Assembly (NCBI RefSeq): GCF_000765805.2
Contig: NZ_JRPD02000007.1
Location: 30,648-94,647 of the forward strand
Length of the DNA: 64,000 bases
Source: Helicobacter muridarum
Lineage (GTDB): Bacteria > Campylobacterota > Campylobacteria > Campylobacterales > Helicobacteraceae
Direction of reading: 5' to 3'
Shown: positions 50,035 through 59,226 of the stretch, in pieces
Layout of the letters: the number at the start of each line of letters is the position of its first letter
Numbering within the stretch: the stretch's first letter is position 1
The notes under the pieces: generated by a model
The model's database searches: none
What the model saw: the letters and a program-made list of their open reading frames with translations, nothing else
What the model was told of the DNA's origin: nothing
Made by a program: the position numbers and the translations under genes

Positions 50035-51045
50035 TTATATGCCCTGTTTTCTTCCAAAGGCTTCTCTTATGCCCTCACCAATAAATACTAGCGATGATAA
50101 AAGCAAAGCCATGCTAATAAAGCCAGTGATACCTAGATGTGGAGATTGTATATTGTTCTTGCCTTGATTTAGCAATTCTCCTAAGCTAGCACTTCCTAGT
50201 GGCATGCCAAAACCTAGAAAATCTAATGTGGCAAGTGTTGTAATACTGCCTATAATTAAGAATGGAAGATAAGTAATTGTAGCAATTAGTGCGTTTGGTA
50301 ATATATGCACAAACGCTATGTAGAGATTCCCAAATCCCAATGATTTTGCTGCTTTGATATAATCATGATTCCTAGCACGTAAGAACTCTGTGCGAACCAC
50401 GCTAGCTATACTAGTCCAACTAAATAGCAAGATTATAGTTAGAATAATCCAAAAATTTGGAACAATTACGCTTGATATTATGATAATTAAAAACAAAGTA
50501 GGAGTAGCACTCCATATCTCACTAGCACGTTGCCCAATCAAATCTACTGCCCCACCATAATATCCTTGTATCCCACCAATTATTATACCAAGTGTTACTG
50601 TGCAAGCACTTAGCAATATCCCAAATAATAGCGAAGTCCTCATGCCATATAGTAACCTAGATGCTACATCTCTACCTTGGTCATCTGTGCCTAAAATGTG
50701 TAAATAGTTTGGAGGGCTAGGAGGAATGCTATCTAACTCCCAATCAATGCTATTTGGTGCATAGCTAATTAATGGATATATGATAAAGGAATCTTTTAAT
50801 AGATTTTTGACAAATGGATCTTTGTAGTCTGGATAGGTATCAAAGTCCCCTCCAAGTGTAGATTCCGGATAGTCTTTAATAATAGGAAAGTAAAATGTGG
50901 AATCTTTATATATTAGTAATGGTTTTTCATTAGCAATAATTGGAGCTAACAAGCTAACTACATTAGAGAGGATAAACAGAAACAAGCAATATCTGGCCCT
51001 TTTAATAGAGTAGAATGTCTTCCAGCGAAGTAGCCATATGTTCAT
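50035..51045 (-). CDS. peptide ABC transporter permease, YejE/OppC type
   Basis: A 336-residue inner-membrane permease. Helix 1 (about 20-40) is followed by a long periplasmic insert (about 45-125) and GTDDQGRDVASRLLYGMRTS, typical of YejE/DppC. The EAA loop is seen as NHDYIKAAKSLGFGNLYIAFVHILPNA. YejABEF imports peptides, including microcin C. None of the other three subunits is adjacent, so partners must be encoded elsewhere or lost. The gene stands alone between GT9 and a plus-strand oxidoreductase. Confidence 0.86.
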   Translation of the reverse strand: MNIWLLRWKTFYSIKRARYCLFLFILSNVVSLLAPIIANEKPLLIYKDSTFYFPIIKDYPESTLGGDFDTYPDYKDPFVKNLLKDSFIIYPLISYAPNSIDWELDSIPPSPPNYLHILGTDDQGRDVASRLLYGMRTSLLFGILLSACTVTLGIIIGGIQGYYGGAVDLIGQRASEIWSATPTLFLIIIISSVIVPNFWIILTIILLFSWTSIASVVRTEFLRARNHDYIKAAKSLGFGNLYIAFVHILPNALIATITYLPFLIIGSITTLATLDFLGFGMPLGSASLGELLNQGKNNIQSPHLGITGFISMALLLSSLVFIGEGIREAFGRKQGI

Positions 51046-51199
51046 TATAATTTCCTCTTAGTGGTTAAGTTTGGATTAAGATTCTATCTAAAAATGACAT
51101 AATAAACTAAGTTTAATTACAAAATGATATTCAATACTGATTTTTTAGATTATAATAGATTTGTAATACTAAATTTAAGTCTATAAAAAAGGAAATGTT

Positions 51200-52408
51200 A
51201 TGAAAAAAATTCTTCTTCTTGGTGCAGGGTATGCAAATATTGGGCTTTTAAAGAAGATTAATCCGTTTGTTTTTTCACAAGCACAATGGCATTTGGTGAA
51301 TAATACTCCATATCATTATAAAACTATTGCCTTGCATGATGTAGCTTCTGGTAAGCATGATAGAAGCGTGCTATTTTCTATTAGAGATTCTATACCTGCT
51401 GGTGTGAGCATTAGCGAAGATACAATTACGCATATTGACGGTAAGGCTGCTTATGGTAAACAAACCTATGAATATGACTATTTAGTTATAGGGCTAGGCT
51501 TTAGCTCGGATAATTTCGGTATTAAGGGCGTTACAGAATACACAAAAAGCATTACATCTTATGATAGTGCTAAGATTATTGCACAAGACATATTAGCGAG
51601 ATTGCAATCCTATTTGCAAACACGAGACAAGAGTGATTTAGCTTTTGTTGTGTGCGGCGGGGGATTTACGGGTATAGAGTTTGTAGGCTCATTAGCGCAA
51701 GAAGTTAATAAGAAATGTGAGGAACTTGGTATAGATTATAATGAGGTAAAAATCTACTGCATAGAAGCTATGCCAAAGATTCTGCCTATGTTTAACGATA
51801 ATCTTATGCAGCTAGGTTTGGAGAGATTGAGGGATTTAGGTGTAGAGGTTTTAACTAGTTCTAAGATTCTAGAATGCAAAGAAGGAGCTGTAGTTATCGA
51901 ACAAGGAAATGAGAAAAATGAGGTTAGGGCAAATACAATCATTTGGACAGCTGGCGTAAAGGGTAATGAAGTTATTGCTAATTCTACATTCTTTAAAAGT
52001 GGCAGAAGTAAGGTAGAGGTGAATGAGCATTTGCAAGCAATAGGGCAGGAGAGCGATATGTCTAATATATTTATCATTGGAGATTGTGCCGCTCTAAAGG
52101 ATCCTAGTAGTGGACGTTTCTATCCACCCACAGCGCAGATTGCTAAGAAACAAGGCGAATATCTAGCCGGAATCTTAGAATCAATTTTGCAATCTGAAGC
52201 TAGTGGAAATAAAGTAGATGTAAATTCTTTGCCTAGTTTTAGTTTCTCTCCAGAGGGTAGTATATGCTCTATTGGTGGAGGATATGCTATTGGGGTTATT
52301 GGTAATAAGGAAATTAAGGGCACTGCTGCAAATATAGCAAAATGGCTTGTAGAATCTGCTTGGAGCTATAGGCTTGGTGGACTTTCTGGTGTTTTTAAGC
52401 CCGATTAA
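51200..52408 (+). CDS. NAD(P)/FAD-dependent oxidoreductase, NDH-2-like
   Basis: A 402-residue flavoprotein with the type II NADH dehydrogenase plan. The FAD motif ILLLGAGYANIG is at the start, the NAD(P) motif VVCGGGFTGIEFVGSL is near 150, and NIFIIGDCAALKDP near 292 closes over FAD. Such enzymes pass electrons from NADH (or sulfide, in SQR relatives) to quinone without pumping protons. SQR Cys residues are not apparent. The C-terminus is short and has an amphipathic segment that could touch the membrane. AAAGGA precedes the ATG. Confidence 0.85.
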   Translation: MKKILLLGAGYANIGLLKKINPFVFSQAQWHLVNNTPYHYKTIALHDVASGKHDRSVLFSIRDSIPAGVSISEDTITHIDGKAAYGKQTYEYDYLVIGLGFSSDNFGIKGVTEYTKSITSYDSAKIIAQDILARLQSYLQTRDKSDLAFVVCGGGFTGIEFVGSLAQEVNKKCEELGIDYNEVKIYCIEAMPKILPMFNDNLMQLGLERLRDLGVEVLTSSKILECKEGAVVIEQGNEKNEVRANTIIWTAGVKGNEVIANSTFFKSGRSKVEVNEHLQAIGQESDMSNIFIIGDCAALKDPSSGRFYPPTAQIAKKQGEYLAGILESILQSEASGNKVDVNSLPSFSFSPEGSICSIGGGYAIGVIGNKEIKGTAANIAKWLVESAWSYRLGGLSGVFKPD

Positions 52409-52456
52409 ACTTAGTCTATGCTTGATGTATAAAGCACTGTTTTAAGTCATTATTCT

Positions 52457-52948
52457 ATGCAGTTTTTATATCTTACCTTTTTTGTATTTTCTATTTGCGT
52501 GTTGTATGCAAATAGTGATAAAACATGGAAAAATCCAGATGTATCTGCAATCTTGGATTCTAATACCAAAAAGCTAGAATCATACTACAAGCAAGTAGAT
52601 AACCAATCTAGGCAAAAGAATTTCGTTTTACTTAATGGTAAAAAAGTCATTTCGCATACACAATACGCTAAAATCTCATATAGAGAAATACACAAATATC
52701 ACAGTTACATTATCTTATCGGAGTTTTATATTGATTGGGTGGGCAATCATAATCAGCTAGATGGAGTTAGTGTTGGGGGGATTTTGTCTAGCGATATTAA
52801 AGAAGACAAACCAAAGATTAGATATTTTAAGTTTGCACAACGATATTATTCTACCCTACATGAGCTAGTCAAAAAAAAAGTTTATTCTTATTGCGCTGCG
52901 CCATATGTAACTAGCTGCATTCTTATAGGAATCAATGAGAGCTGGTAA
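52457..52948 (+). CDS. exported protein of unknown function
   Basis: A 163-residue protein that I do not recognise. Residues 1-18 form a clear signal peptide (FLYLTFFVFSICVLYA, cleavage near Ala-18/Asn-19). The rest is Lys/Tyr-rich and mixed alpha-beta, with two Cys near the C-terminus (CAAPYVTSC) that could form a disulfide. It lies 48 bp after the NDH-2-like gene on the same strand. No strong ribosome site is visible, so the start is moderately sure. Confidence 0.6.
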   Translation: MQFLYLTFFVFSICVLYANSDKTWKNPDVSAILDSNTKKLESYYKQVDNQSRQKNFVLLNGKKVISHTQYAKISYREIHKYHSYIILSEFYIDWVGNHNQLDGVSVGGILSSDIKEDKPKIRYFKFAQRYYSTLHELVKKKVYSYCAAPYVTSCILIGINESW

Positions 52949-53135
52949 TTTTTCTTTAAGGTTGTTAATCATTTCTCTATGGTTGGGCGGAACAATTTGT
53001 AGTTCTAGTTTTTGCATTTTTGTTATTATTCTGATTGGTGGTTTTATTATTTTGAATGAAGTGGGGGTGAGCTTCTTATGGTTGATGTAAATAAACTTCA
53101 TATTTTATAAAGTTTGTATGATTAAGGAGGGGGTT

Positions 53136-53861
53136 ATGCGAAAAACATGCAAAATATTATTTTTTCAATTATTAGTAATATTTATGCTAATGTTTATTTT
53201 TCAACCCATACTAGCCTATGCCACAAAAGTAGAACGCGATAATTTTACCCCCAATGATGAGAAGATTCCATTATTATCTAATACCATATCTAAAGACGAG
53301 AGAGATGATATTGTATCTGATAACACAAATAAGCATAAACAATTAGAGATTGATAGCAATGCAGAATCATTTGATATTTCCGCTTTATTTTTCTTTCAGG
53401 GCGGGGTTGGACTTACTTTTATGCGACTTTCAACCACGCAATCAAATCAAATCAATGCTACCGTTGTTCCAACGGTATCTGCTTCCATAGGATATAATCA
53501 ACTCTTTCGCTTTGGCTATATATCATCGGGTATAAAGATTATGATAGCTTATGAGCTAGGATTGGCACCATCTGGCAATAGCACTGTTGTGTATAAGAGC
53601 AATAGTGCTTATGGAATAATATATGTGGGATATGGGAGATTTTTACCATATCTTGGCGCAGGATATACAATTATGGACACTGGGCAGTCATTCTCTACAA
53701 GCCTAGCAGCAGACAATAGATTCTCTGGCAATGATTTTTCTTTTATCACTGGATTAGGAGTCAATATAGACAAACATAGCGGTATTGATGTTTCACTTCG
53801 CTTTCACCGTTTGCTTGGGAATTATCCTAATATATTCGCAAGTTATGAATTTAGATTCTAA
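53136..53861 (+). CDS. predicted outer-membrane beta-barrel protein
   Basis: A 241-residue protein with a signal peptide (about 1-28, ending ILAYA). A polar, Asp/Lys-rich linker (about 30-75) comes before an alternating beta-strand region (FFFQGGVGLTFMRL, YIYVGYGRFLPYLGAGY) that ends in FRF, the terminal aromatic of outer-membrane barrels. About eight strands are likely, as in small OmpA-like barrels. AAGGAGG lies 5 nt before ATG 53136, so I reject the ATG at 53118 that precedes this site. Function unknown. Confidence 0.72.
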   Translation: MRKTCKILFFQLLVIFMLMFIFQPILAYATKVERDNFTPNDEKIPLLSNTISKDERDDIVSDNTNKHKQLEIDSNAESFDISALFFFQGGVGLTFMRLSTTQSNQINATVVPTVSASIGYNQLFRFGYISSGIKIMIAYELGLAPSGNSTVVYKSNSAYGIIYVGYGRFLPYLGAGYTIMDTGQSFSTSLAADNRFSGNDFSFITGLGVNIDKHSGIDVSLRFHRLLGNYPNIFASYEFRF

Positions 53862-54170
53862 GCTTTCTTTGAGAAGTAAAGAATCTAAAGAGACATTTCG
53901 GGCTTTTCGCCCTAAGATATAACAAAAGAGAGATTCTTAAATATGACAAAGAGGTATCGGTTCGATATGACAAGGAATTTGACAAATATCGTTTTACCCA
54001 TTGATACAAAGCATTTACGCTTGAGGTTAAGTATAAGATTTTAAGTAGTTTTGATAATTTAGATTCTAATGCTTAAAATATTGGCTCGGTCTTAAGCTGT
54101 TTAAATTTAAAATATCTAGCCTTTAAGTAAGTATAATGCCGACTTTAAATAGTCTATAAAAGGATATACA
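53862..54170. other. gene-free stretch with hairpins and dispersed repeat words
   Basis: Contains GGGC-TTTTC-GCCC (about 53900), a possible terminator of the barrel gene. AAGAATCT and AGATTCTT occur about 50 bp apart. CGATATGACAAGGAA at about 53963 is the reverse of the CCTTGTCAT word found near 131 and 33058, and ATATCG follows it as an inverted partner. No gene is seen. Confidence 0.5.
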
Positions 54171-55058
54171 ATGCTAAAACAATCTAACACGCTATTGCAA
54201 GGCAAATTGGTGCGATATTCGCACAAAGGCGTAGAGTTTTTGGGAATCTTAAAATATAAAGATAGCCAGTCTCTAGTTATGCCACTTGATATAAGTAACA
54301 ACATGAATGAGTTTATTATTCATTTTGATAGATTTAAGGAATGTTTAAATGCTAACAATCCGCTTATTCCCCTTGAAGATGTGAAGCTATTATCCCCTAT
54401 TAAAGCTCCCTTGCAAGATGTTATTTGTCTTGGTATAAACTATATGGATCATGCAGAAGAGTCTATGCGCTTTAAGAAAGAAGCCTTTGATGGTAAAGTA
54501 GATGAAGCGGTGTATTTTGGCAAGCGAGTGAATGAGTTTGTGAATCCTAATGGAGTTTTTCATATTGGTGATAAGACGCAACAGCTAGATTACGAGGTGG
54601 AGCTTGTAGTAATTATTGGTAAAGATTGCAAAGATATTAGCAAGGAGGAGGCAATGAACTTTGTCTTTGGGTATAGCATTGGTAATGATATTTCTGCTAG
54701 AGATTTGCAGCAAAAGCATAAGCAATGGTATGCAGGAAAGAGCCTAGAGGGTGGATTCCCCCTTGGACCTTGCATAGTGCTAAGAGATTCTATAAATCCG
54801 CACAATTTAAAGATTCAAAGCTATGTGAATGGTGAGTTAAGACAAGATAGCAACACATCAAAGCTTATTTTTGGCATTTCGCATGTTATATCAGAGCTAT
54901 CAAGCTATTTTACTTTAAAGGCTGCTAGCATTATTTCTATGGGAACGCCAAGTGGCGTTGGTATGGGTTTTGTGCCACCTAGATTCTTAAAAGCTGGAGA
55001 TATTGTAGTATGTAAGATTGATGGCATTGGAGAAATAGAAACTAGAATAGAAAAATAA
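54171..55058 (+). CDS. fumarylacetoacetate hydrolase (FAH) family protein
   Basis: A 295-residue metal-dependent protein of the FAH superfamily. The catalytic core from about 75 on has CLGINYMDHAEE, the metal Glu pair in LDYEVELVVIIG, the metal Asp in GNDISARD, and KSLEGGFPLGPCIV. These enzymes split or decarboxylate beta-diketo acids, for example oxaloacetate or acylpyruvates. The substrate cannot be told from sequence, and no aromatic catabolism genes are nearby. AAAGGA precedes the start. Confidence 0.88.
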   Translation: MLKQSNTLLQGKLVRYSHKGVEFLGILKYKDSQSLVMPLDISNNMNEFIIHFDRFKECLNANNPLIPLEDVKLLSPIKAPLQDVICLGINYMDHAEESMRFKKEAFDGKVDEAVYFGKRVNEFVNPNGVFHIGDKTQQLDYEVELVVIIGKDCKDISKEEAMNFVFGYSIGNDISARDLQQKHKQWYAGKSLEGGFPLGPCIVLRDSINPHNLKIQSYVNGELRQDSNTSKLIFGISHVISELSSYFTLKAASIISMGTPSGVGMGFVPPRFLKAGDIVVCKIDGIGEIETRIEK

Positions 55059-55311
55059 TACTCTTCGCTTTATAGGCTTGAGTGTCTTCTGTAGTTAGGC
55101 TTATTGTATTGTTTATATAGTGAAGCATGATATAGAATCTAAATAGCGGTTATTGAAATAATAATTTTATAATTGTCAATTTATAGCTAATGTATTACAT
55201 CATATTTCATAATTATTAGCGAGTGAAAGCTAGAATATATCATTATTAGTTTGAAATTCAGCATAATCACTAAATACAGAGATTGAGGGTAGCAATCTTT
55301 AAGGAGGGTGA

Positions 55312-57117
55312 ATGTTTCTACTACTATGGAGGGGTATTGCGTATTTTGATTCTTTAAATATATTTAATCGTATTAAAACTCAATCCAAAAGCTACGCTAA
55401 AAATAACATAAAAGTATATATTCTAGTAGTATATATGTGCTGCTATATTCTTGGTTACTCGTTGTATGCAAATGGCTTTAAGATTCAAGAACAAAGCCTA
55501 AATGCTACAGCACTTAGCTCTGCATATGTCGCAGGAGCTAGGGGTGCTGATGCTGGATATTATAATCCAGCCAATATGGGCTTTAAGAATGATTGGGGTG
55601 AAAATAAGCATGAATTCGAGTTTGCTTTTAGCGTAATCAATATACCCGGATTTAGCTTTCAAGTGCCTAGCACTAATCAGGGTCTTAGCTCTACTACCTA
55701 TATGAAATATAAGGGTATTGTTGGCACGATACAAAATTTCATTCCCGTAGCACCAACCACTGTTACATTGCAGCATTCAAATGCAGAGACAGCTATGGTA
55801 AGTGGTTCTACAGGCGATACAAACTTTATGTTGCCTAAGTTTTTTTATAAATCCAAGACATATAGCGGCTTTACATTTGGTGCAAGCTTTAGTGCGCCAA
55901 GTGGACTTGCTATGAAGTGGAATGGTTTAGGTGGAGAATTTCTTCAAGATGTGTTTATATTTTTAATTGAGTTTGCGCCTTCAATTAGCTATACATATGC
56001 AGATAGATTTAGCATTGGCATATCTCCTAGGATACTCTATGGAATGGGTAAATTTAATAATATTGTCTATGTCCCACTAGGCACAGCAGATAAGCAAGCC
56101 ATAACGCAGCAACACCTTGACAGAGATAACATGCCTTCAAAGGTTACAGATAAAGATGGAAATCTAATACAAGCTCCAAACTGCACTCCAGCTTTTGATC
56201 CAGTTATATTAAAAAGCCTGCCAGATGGGCTAATTCCTGATGATATGGCTGCAATGTTTGATACTATTATTCAAAATCCAGTTTTGTTTCCTATTTTAAG
56301 CTTACCTGCAAATTCTACGCAGCTACAAGCAATCCAAGCTATGGTTGGTGAAATTCAGACTTGTCTTGTTGGCACAGGAAAGGTAATTCAGCAAAGCGAT
56401 GGCAGCGATTTGGGCATTGGCGTGCGTGTTGGTGTGAGCCTTGTAGTTGGAGATAATGGGGTATTTTCTGTAGTCTATAATAGTCCTGTGCCTATGCGTT
56501 TTGAAGGGAAGGTAAGTGCTGATACTGTGATTGGCGGACCTGTGGGCAGTGTAGTCATGGACGCACCTTTGTTTTTATATGTAACTATGCCAGAGATTCT
56601 AACTTTGGCATATTCTCATGATTTTTTTATTGATAAGATTCGAAAGGTTAGAATTGAGGCTACATATGAGAGGACATTTTGGAGTAAGGGGCGTAAATTT
56701 GATACCGAGTTTGATTTTAATAAGGCAGTCTTTAGGGCAAGTCCGGGTAGTGTGCCTGAAAGTTTTAGTCAAGAACAGCTAAAAGGTATGATAAATTTGG
56801 CTGACTTTAGCGCAGTTGCTATGGGCAATGGTTGGGTTGATACAGATACTTTTCGCGTGGGACTTACATATATAGGACCAAGACTAAGACTAATGCTTTC
56901 TGGAGCATATGATAAGGCCCCAGTGCCACAAAATGCTATTGGCATACCAGATAGTGATGGCTATATGGTAGGGCTTGGTGCAAAATATAACTTTAGAAAT
57001 TTTGATTTGGGGATAGCCTTGTCTCAAACCTTTAAAAACAGCTCGAGAAGTGTTTATGCAAGTGGAGGGACTGGACAGCTTAGAATTTTAACTGCATCGC
57101 TTGGATATAGATGGTAA
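55312..57117 (+). CDS. FadL/OmpP1-family outer-membrane transporter
   Basis: A 601-residue outer-membrane barrel for hydrophobic solutes such as fatty acids. After a long N-terminal region with a hydrophobic stretch (about 35-53, ending SLYA) comes ANGFKIQEQSLNATALSSAYVAGA, the FadL hatch start with the conserved N-P-A-N-M (YNPANMG). It ends TASLGYRW, an aromatic C-terminus. The signal peptide is unusually long: about 34 residues lie before the hydrophobic core. AAGGAGG at 55301-55307 supports this ATG. A long loop insert lies near 245-300 and has two Cys. Confidence 0.87.
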   Translation: MFLLLWRGIAYFDSLNIFNRIKTQSKSYAKNNIKVYILVVYMCCYILGYSLYANGFKIQEQSLNATALSSAYVAGARGADAGYYNPANMGFKNDWGENKHEFEFAFSVINIPGFSFQVPSTNQGLSSTTYMKYKGIVGTIQNFIPVAPTTVTLQHSNAETAMVSGSTGDTNFMLPKFFYKSKTYSGFTFGASFSAPSGLAMKWNGLGGEFLQDVFIFLIEFAPSISYTYADRFSIGISPRILYGMGKFNNIVYVPLGTADKQAITQQHLDRDNMPSKVTDKDGNLIQAPNCTPAFDPVILKSLPDGLIPDDMAAMFDTIIQNPVLFPILSLPANSTQLQAIQAMVGEIQTCLVGTGKVIQQSDGSDLGIGVRVGVSLVVGDNGVFSVVYNSPVPMRFEGKVSADTVIGGPVGSVVMDAPLFLYVTMPEILTLAYSHDFFIDKIRKVRIEATYERTFWSKGRKFDTEFDFNKAVFRASPGSVPESFSQEQLKGMINLADFSAVAMGNGWVDTDTFRVGLTYIGPRLRLMLSGAYDKAPVPQNAIGIPDSDGYMVGLGAKYNFRNFDLGIALSQTFKNSSRSVYASGGTGQLRILTASLGYRW

Positions 57118-57162
57118 AACGCATTTAAGTATTAACATGTTAAAATTAAAGCATTGCGTTTT
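57116..57162. terminator. shared terminator between FadL-like and Sat-like genes
   Basis: AAAACGCA (57116-57123) pairs with TGCGTTTT (57155-57162). The loop contains the palindrome TTAACATGTTAA (57132-57143). It lies between convergent genes, and A-runs and T-runs flank both ends, so it could act on both strands. Confidence 0.5.
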
Positions 57163-58349
57163 TAATTAAGCGATGTAGTCTGATAAAGTCGCATAAGCTT
57201 TAGATAGAATTCTTCTTCACCTTTGTTTTGTATGATTCCATTAGATGGCAGAATATCGTAATATAGCCTATCCAAATCTTTGAATCTATTTGGAAAAAGA
57301 GATGATAGAATGATAGCTGATATTTGTTTTCTTATTAGCATAGCAGGCGGAAGCAGACCTAGTCTAAAGAATTCTATAAATGATTCTGCATTGTAGTTGA
57401 TGTGATGGTGATGTCCATGCGGGCAAGTCCTAGTAGATACGAGAGTTTTGCAAATATCACAGTATACATATTCAGGTAATATCTGCACATCAATAGAAAT
57501 GCCTTGTAAAGAATCAAATATTGAATGCACTTGATTATTAAGATAATATACAGATAGACCACGATTATTTTCGCCAACCAAAAACTTGTTACAACCAAAA
57601 TTTCGAGCTACAACTGCATGCATAATCATTTTATTTTGTCCAGCATATAGATAAGTATCATCATGTGGAATAATTAACACCTTTTCTTTCATTAGATAAT
57701 TATCAATCAAGAATTCCATACATTTTAATCGTAGCCTATAGTCTAATAGTTCACCTTTTCTTGGTCTTGATAGAAAAATCACCAATAAATCGCAATTTCC
57801 TAGTGCTTCTCTCATAATCTTCTCATGCACTCTATGTAGCGGACTAGCCTGCATAACAACGCCCATAATATTTTTAGCATTTAGAATTTCCATGCGCTGA
57901 GCTAGCTTTTTTTTATGCTTTTCTATTTGATTCTCTTCTAGTGTATAGTCTCCACATATACATAAGTTTCCTATACGTCCTTCAATGTCTTTAATAGGGT
58001 TTGAGGCAAAGTCCCCACCCATAATCTTGCTTAGCCTCTCTTGCTTATCAATGCTAAATACAGAATCTACTACTATACTGCCAGATTTCTTACCATCTGT
58101 GATAAAATCTATTATATCTCCGCTTTTTGCTTGCTCTAATACCTCTTTATTTCTTCTTCCACTTGGGTTTAATAGAAATGGACATGGATAGCTTTGTCCT
58201 AAATACATGCCTGTTTTATTGATTTCTTGCATTTGTTTTTCATTCATTAATCTTGTTGCTGGGTAGAGTAAGCCCTCCTTTGCTAGGTTCAGAACCGATA
58301 TAGCTTCTTTGTCAATATAGAGCTGTTTATTTTTTCCTTGAGATTCCAT
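57162..58349 (-). CDS. ATP-sulfurylase-like protein with His/Cys-rich insert
   Basis: A 395-residue protein with the ATP sulfurylase plan: a PUA-like N-terminal part, then VVMQASPLHRVHEKI and FLVGENNRGLSVYY. In active enzymes these two sites read QTRNPxHRxHE and GRDHAG, so key residues are changed (RN to SP, RDHAG to ENNRG). A C-terminal CDIC, then CPHGHHHH, looks like a metal site. No sulfate-reduction genes are near. Campylobacter has the same gene order (Cj1607-1609). The start overlaps the HP1021-like gene by 23 bp and has AAGGA upstream. True sulfurylase activity is doubtful. Confidence 0.75.
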   Translation of the reverse strand: MESQGKNKQLYIDKEAISVLNLAKEGLLYPATRLMNEKQMQEINKTGMYLGQSYPCPFLLNPSGRRNKEVLEQAKSGDIIDFITDGKKSGSIVVDSVFSIDKQERLSKIMGGDFASNPIKDIEGRIGNLCICGDYTLEENQIEKHKKKLAQRMEILNAKNIMGVVMQASPLHRVHEKIMREALGNCDLLVIFLSRPRKGELLDYRLRLKCMEFLIDNYLMKEKVLIIPHDDTYLYAGQNKMIMHAVVARNFGCNKFLVGENNRGLSVYYLNNQVHSIFDSLQGISIDVQILPEYVYCDICKTLVSTRTCPHGHHHHINYNAESFIEFFRLGLLPPAMLIRKQISAIILSSLFPNRFKDLDRLYYDILPSNGIIQNKGEEEFYLKLMRLYQTTSLN

Positions 58350-59211
58350 ATTTCTTCCTTTTTTCCCATAAGCTTTTTCTGCTCATACCAAGCTTTTTGG
58401 CTAACTCCACATCTGGATATCTACCTTCAAATTTAGTAATGACTATCCTCTCATATTCTTTAATAGATAGGATTTCACTGCCTATTTCAAGATTATTTGC
58501 CATATTTGTTATGTCTATAATTTGTGGAAACATAACCTTATCATCAGAAATCATAGATATAACTACAAATCTGTGTTTAGCCATGAAATCTAGGAATTCT
58601 TTTTTTTCTTGTTTTTTTAGATTCTCACAATTTGTTATGTAATATGATTGTTGCCTATCAAAATTATATTCTCTCCAATCAAAATGATTAAGATTTAGAA
58701 AATTAAATCTTAGTTTGCGCTCAACAGCATATCTCATAGCATAAATATCAGCACTCCTTTGAGAGCTAGCCTTTATTAGAATAGGCGGATTATATTGAGG
58801 TAAGGCTGGAATTTGTAGCTCATTTTGTATAAATTTGAAATAGTTGTTAAAAAATTTTATATTTTCCATTAGCTCTTTAAATCCACAATAATGCTCAATT
58901 TTTCTGACTAGCTCGTCCATTATAAACGGCTTTATAATGTAATCTTTTGCACCAAGTTTTAGGGGCTTTGATACTGTGTCATCGCTGATATAAGACACCA
59001 TGAGAATTATAATTGCATTTTGATGCTTTTCTATGATACTCCTGTAATGTTGAGCTACCGTATTCATTGATAATAGCACAATGTCAAGATTGTTTTTACT
59101 TAGTGCTTCGTCTAAAGATGATGTAATAAAGCAAGAGTGATTTCCATCTGCTAATTTACTGGCAATGCTTTGAGCAAGATATGTTTCGCTTTCTATAATT
59201 AAAACATTCAT
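58327..59211 (-). CDS. orphan atypical response regulator, HP1021-like
   Basis: A 294-residue DNA-binding protein. The receiver domain (about 1-120) keeps the KPF motif (YIIKPF), but its phospho-acceptor position is Ser48 (LLSMN) instead of Asp, so classical phosphorylation is unlikely. A middle domain of unknown type precedes a Fis-like helix-turn-helix (ELAKKLGMSRKSLWEKRKKYG). H. pylori HP1021 is known as an oriC-binding and redox-linked regulator with the same features. The position after ispDF is conserved. AAGGA precedes the start. Confidence 0.9.
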   Translation of the reverse strand: MNVLIIESETYLAQSIASKLADGNHSCFITSSLDEALSKNNLDIVLLSMNTVAQHYRSIIEKHQNAIIILMVSYISDDTVSKPLKLGAKDYIIKPFIMDELVRKIEHYCGFKELMENIKFFNNYFKFIQNELQIPALPQYNPPILIKASSQRSADIYAMRYAVERKLRFNFLNLNHFDWREYNFDRQQSYYITNCENLKKQEKKEFLDFMAKHRFVVISMISDDKVMFPQIIDITNMANNLEIGSEILSIKEYERIVITKFEGRYPDVELAKKLGMSRKSLWEKRKKYGISRKK

Positions 59212-59226
59212 AGTCTTTCCTTAATT

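Noticed and set aside
53955..53985. tRNA T-loop-like GGTTCGAT
   Set aside because: No acceptor or anticodon stems and no CCA context. The word belongs to the repeat-like segment.
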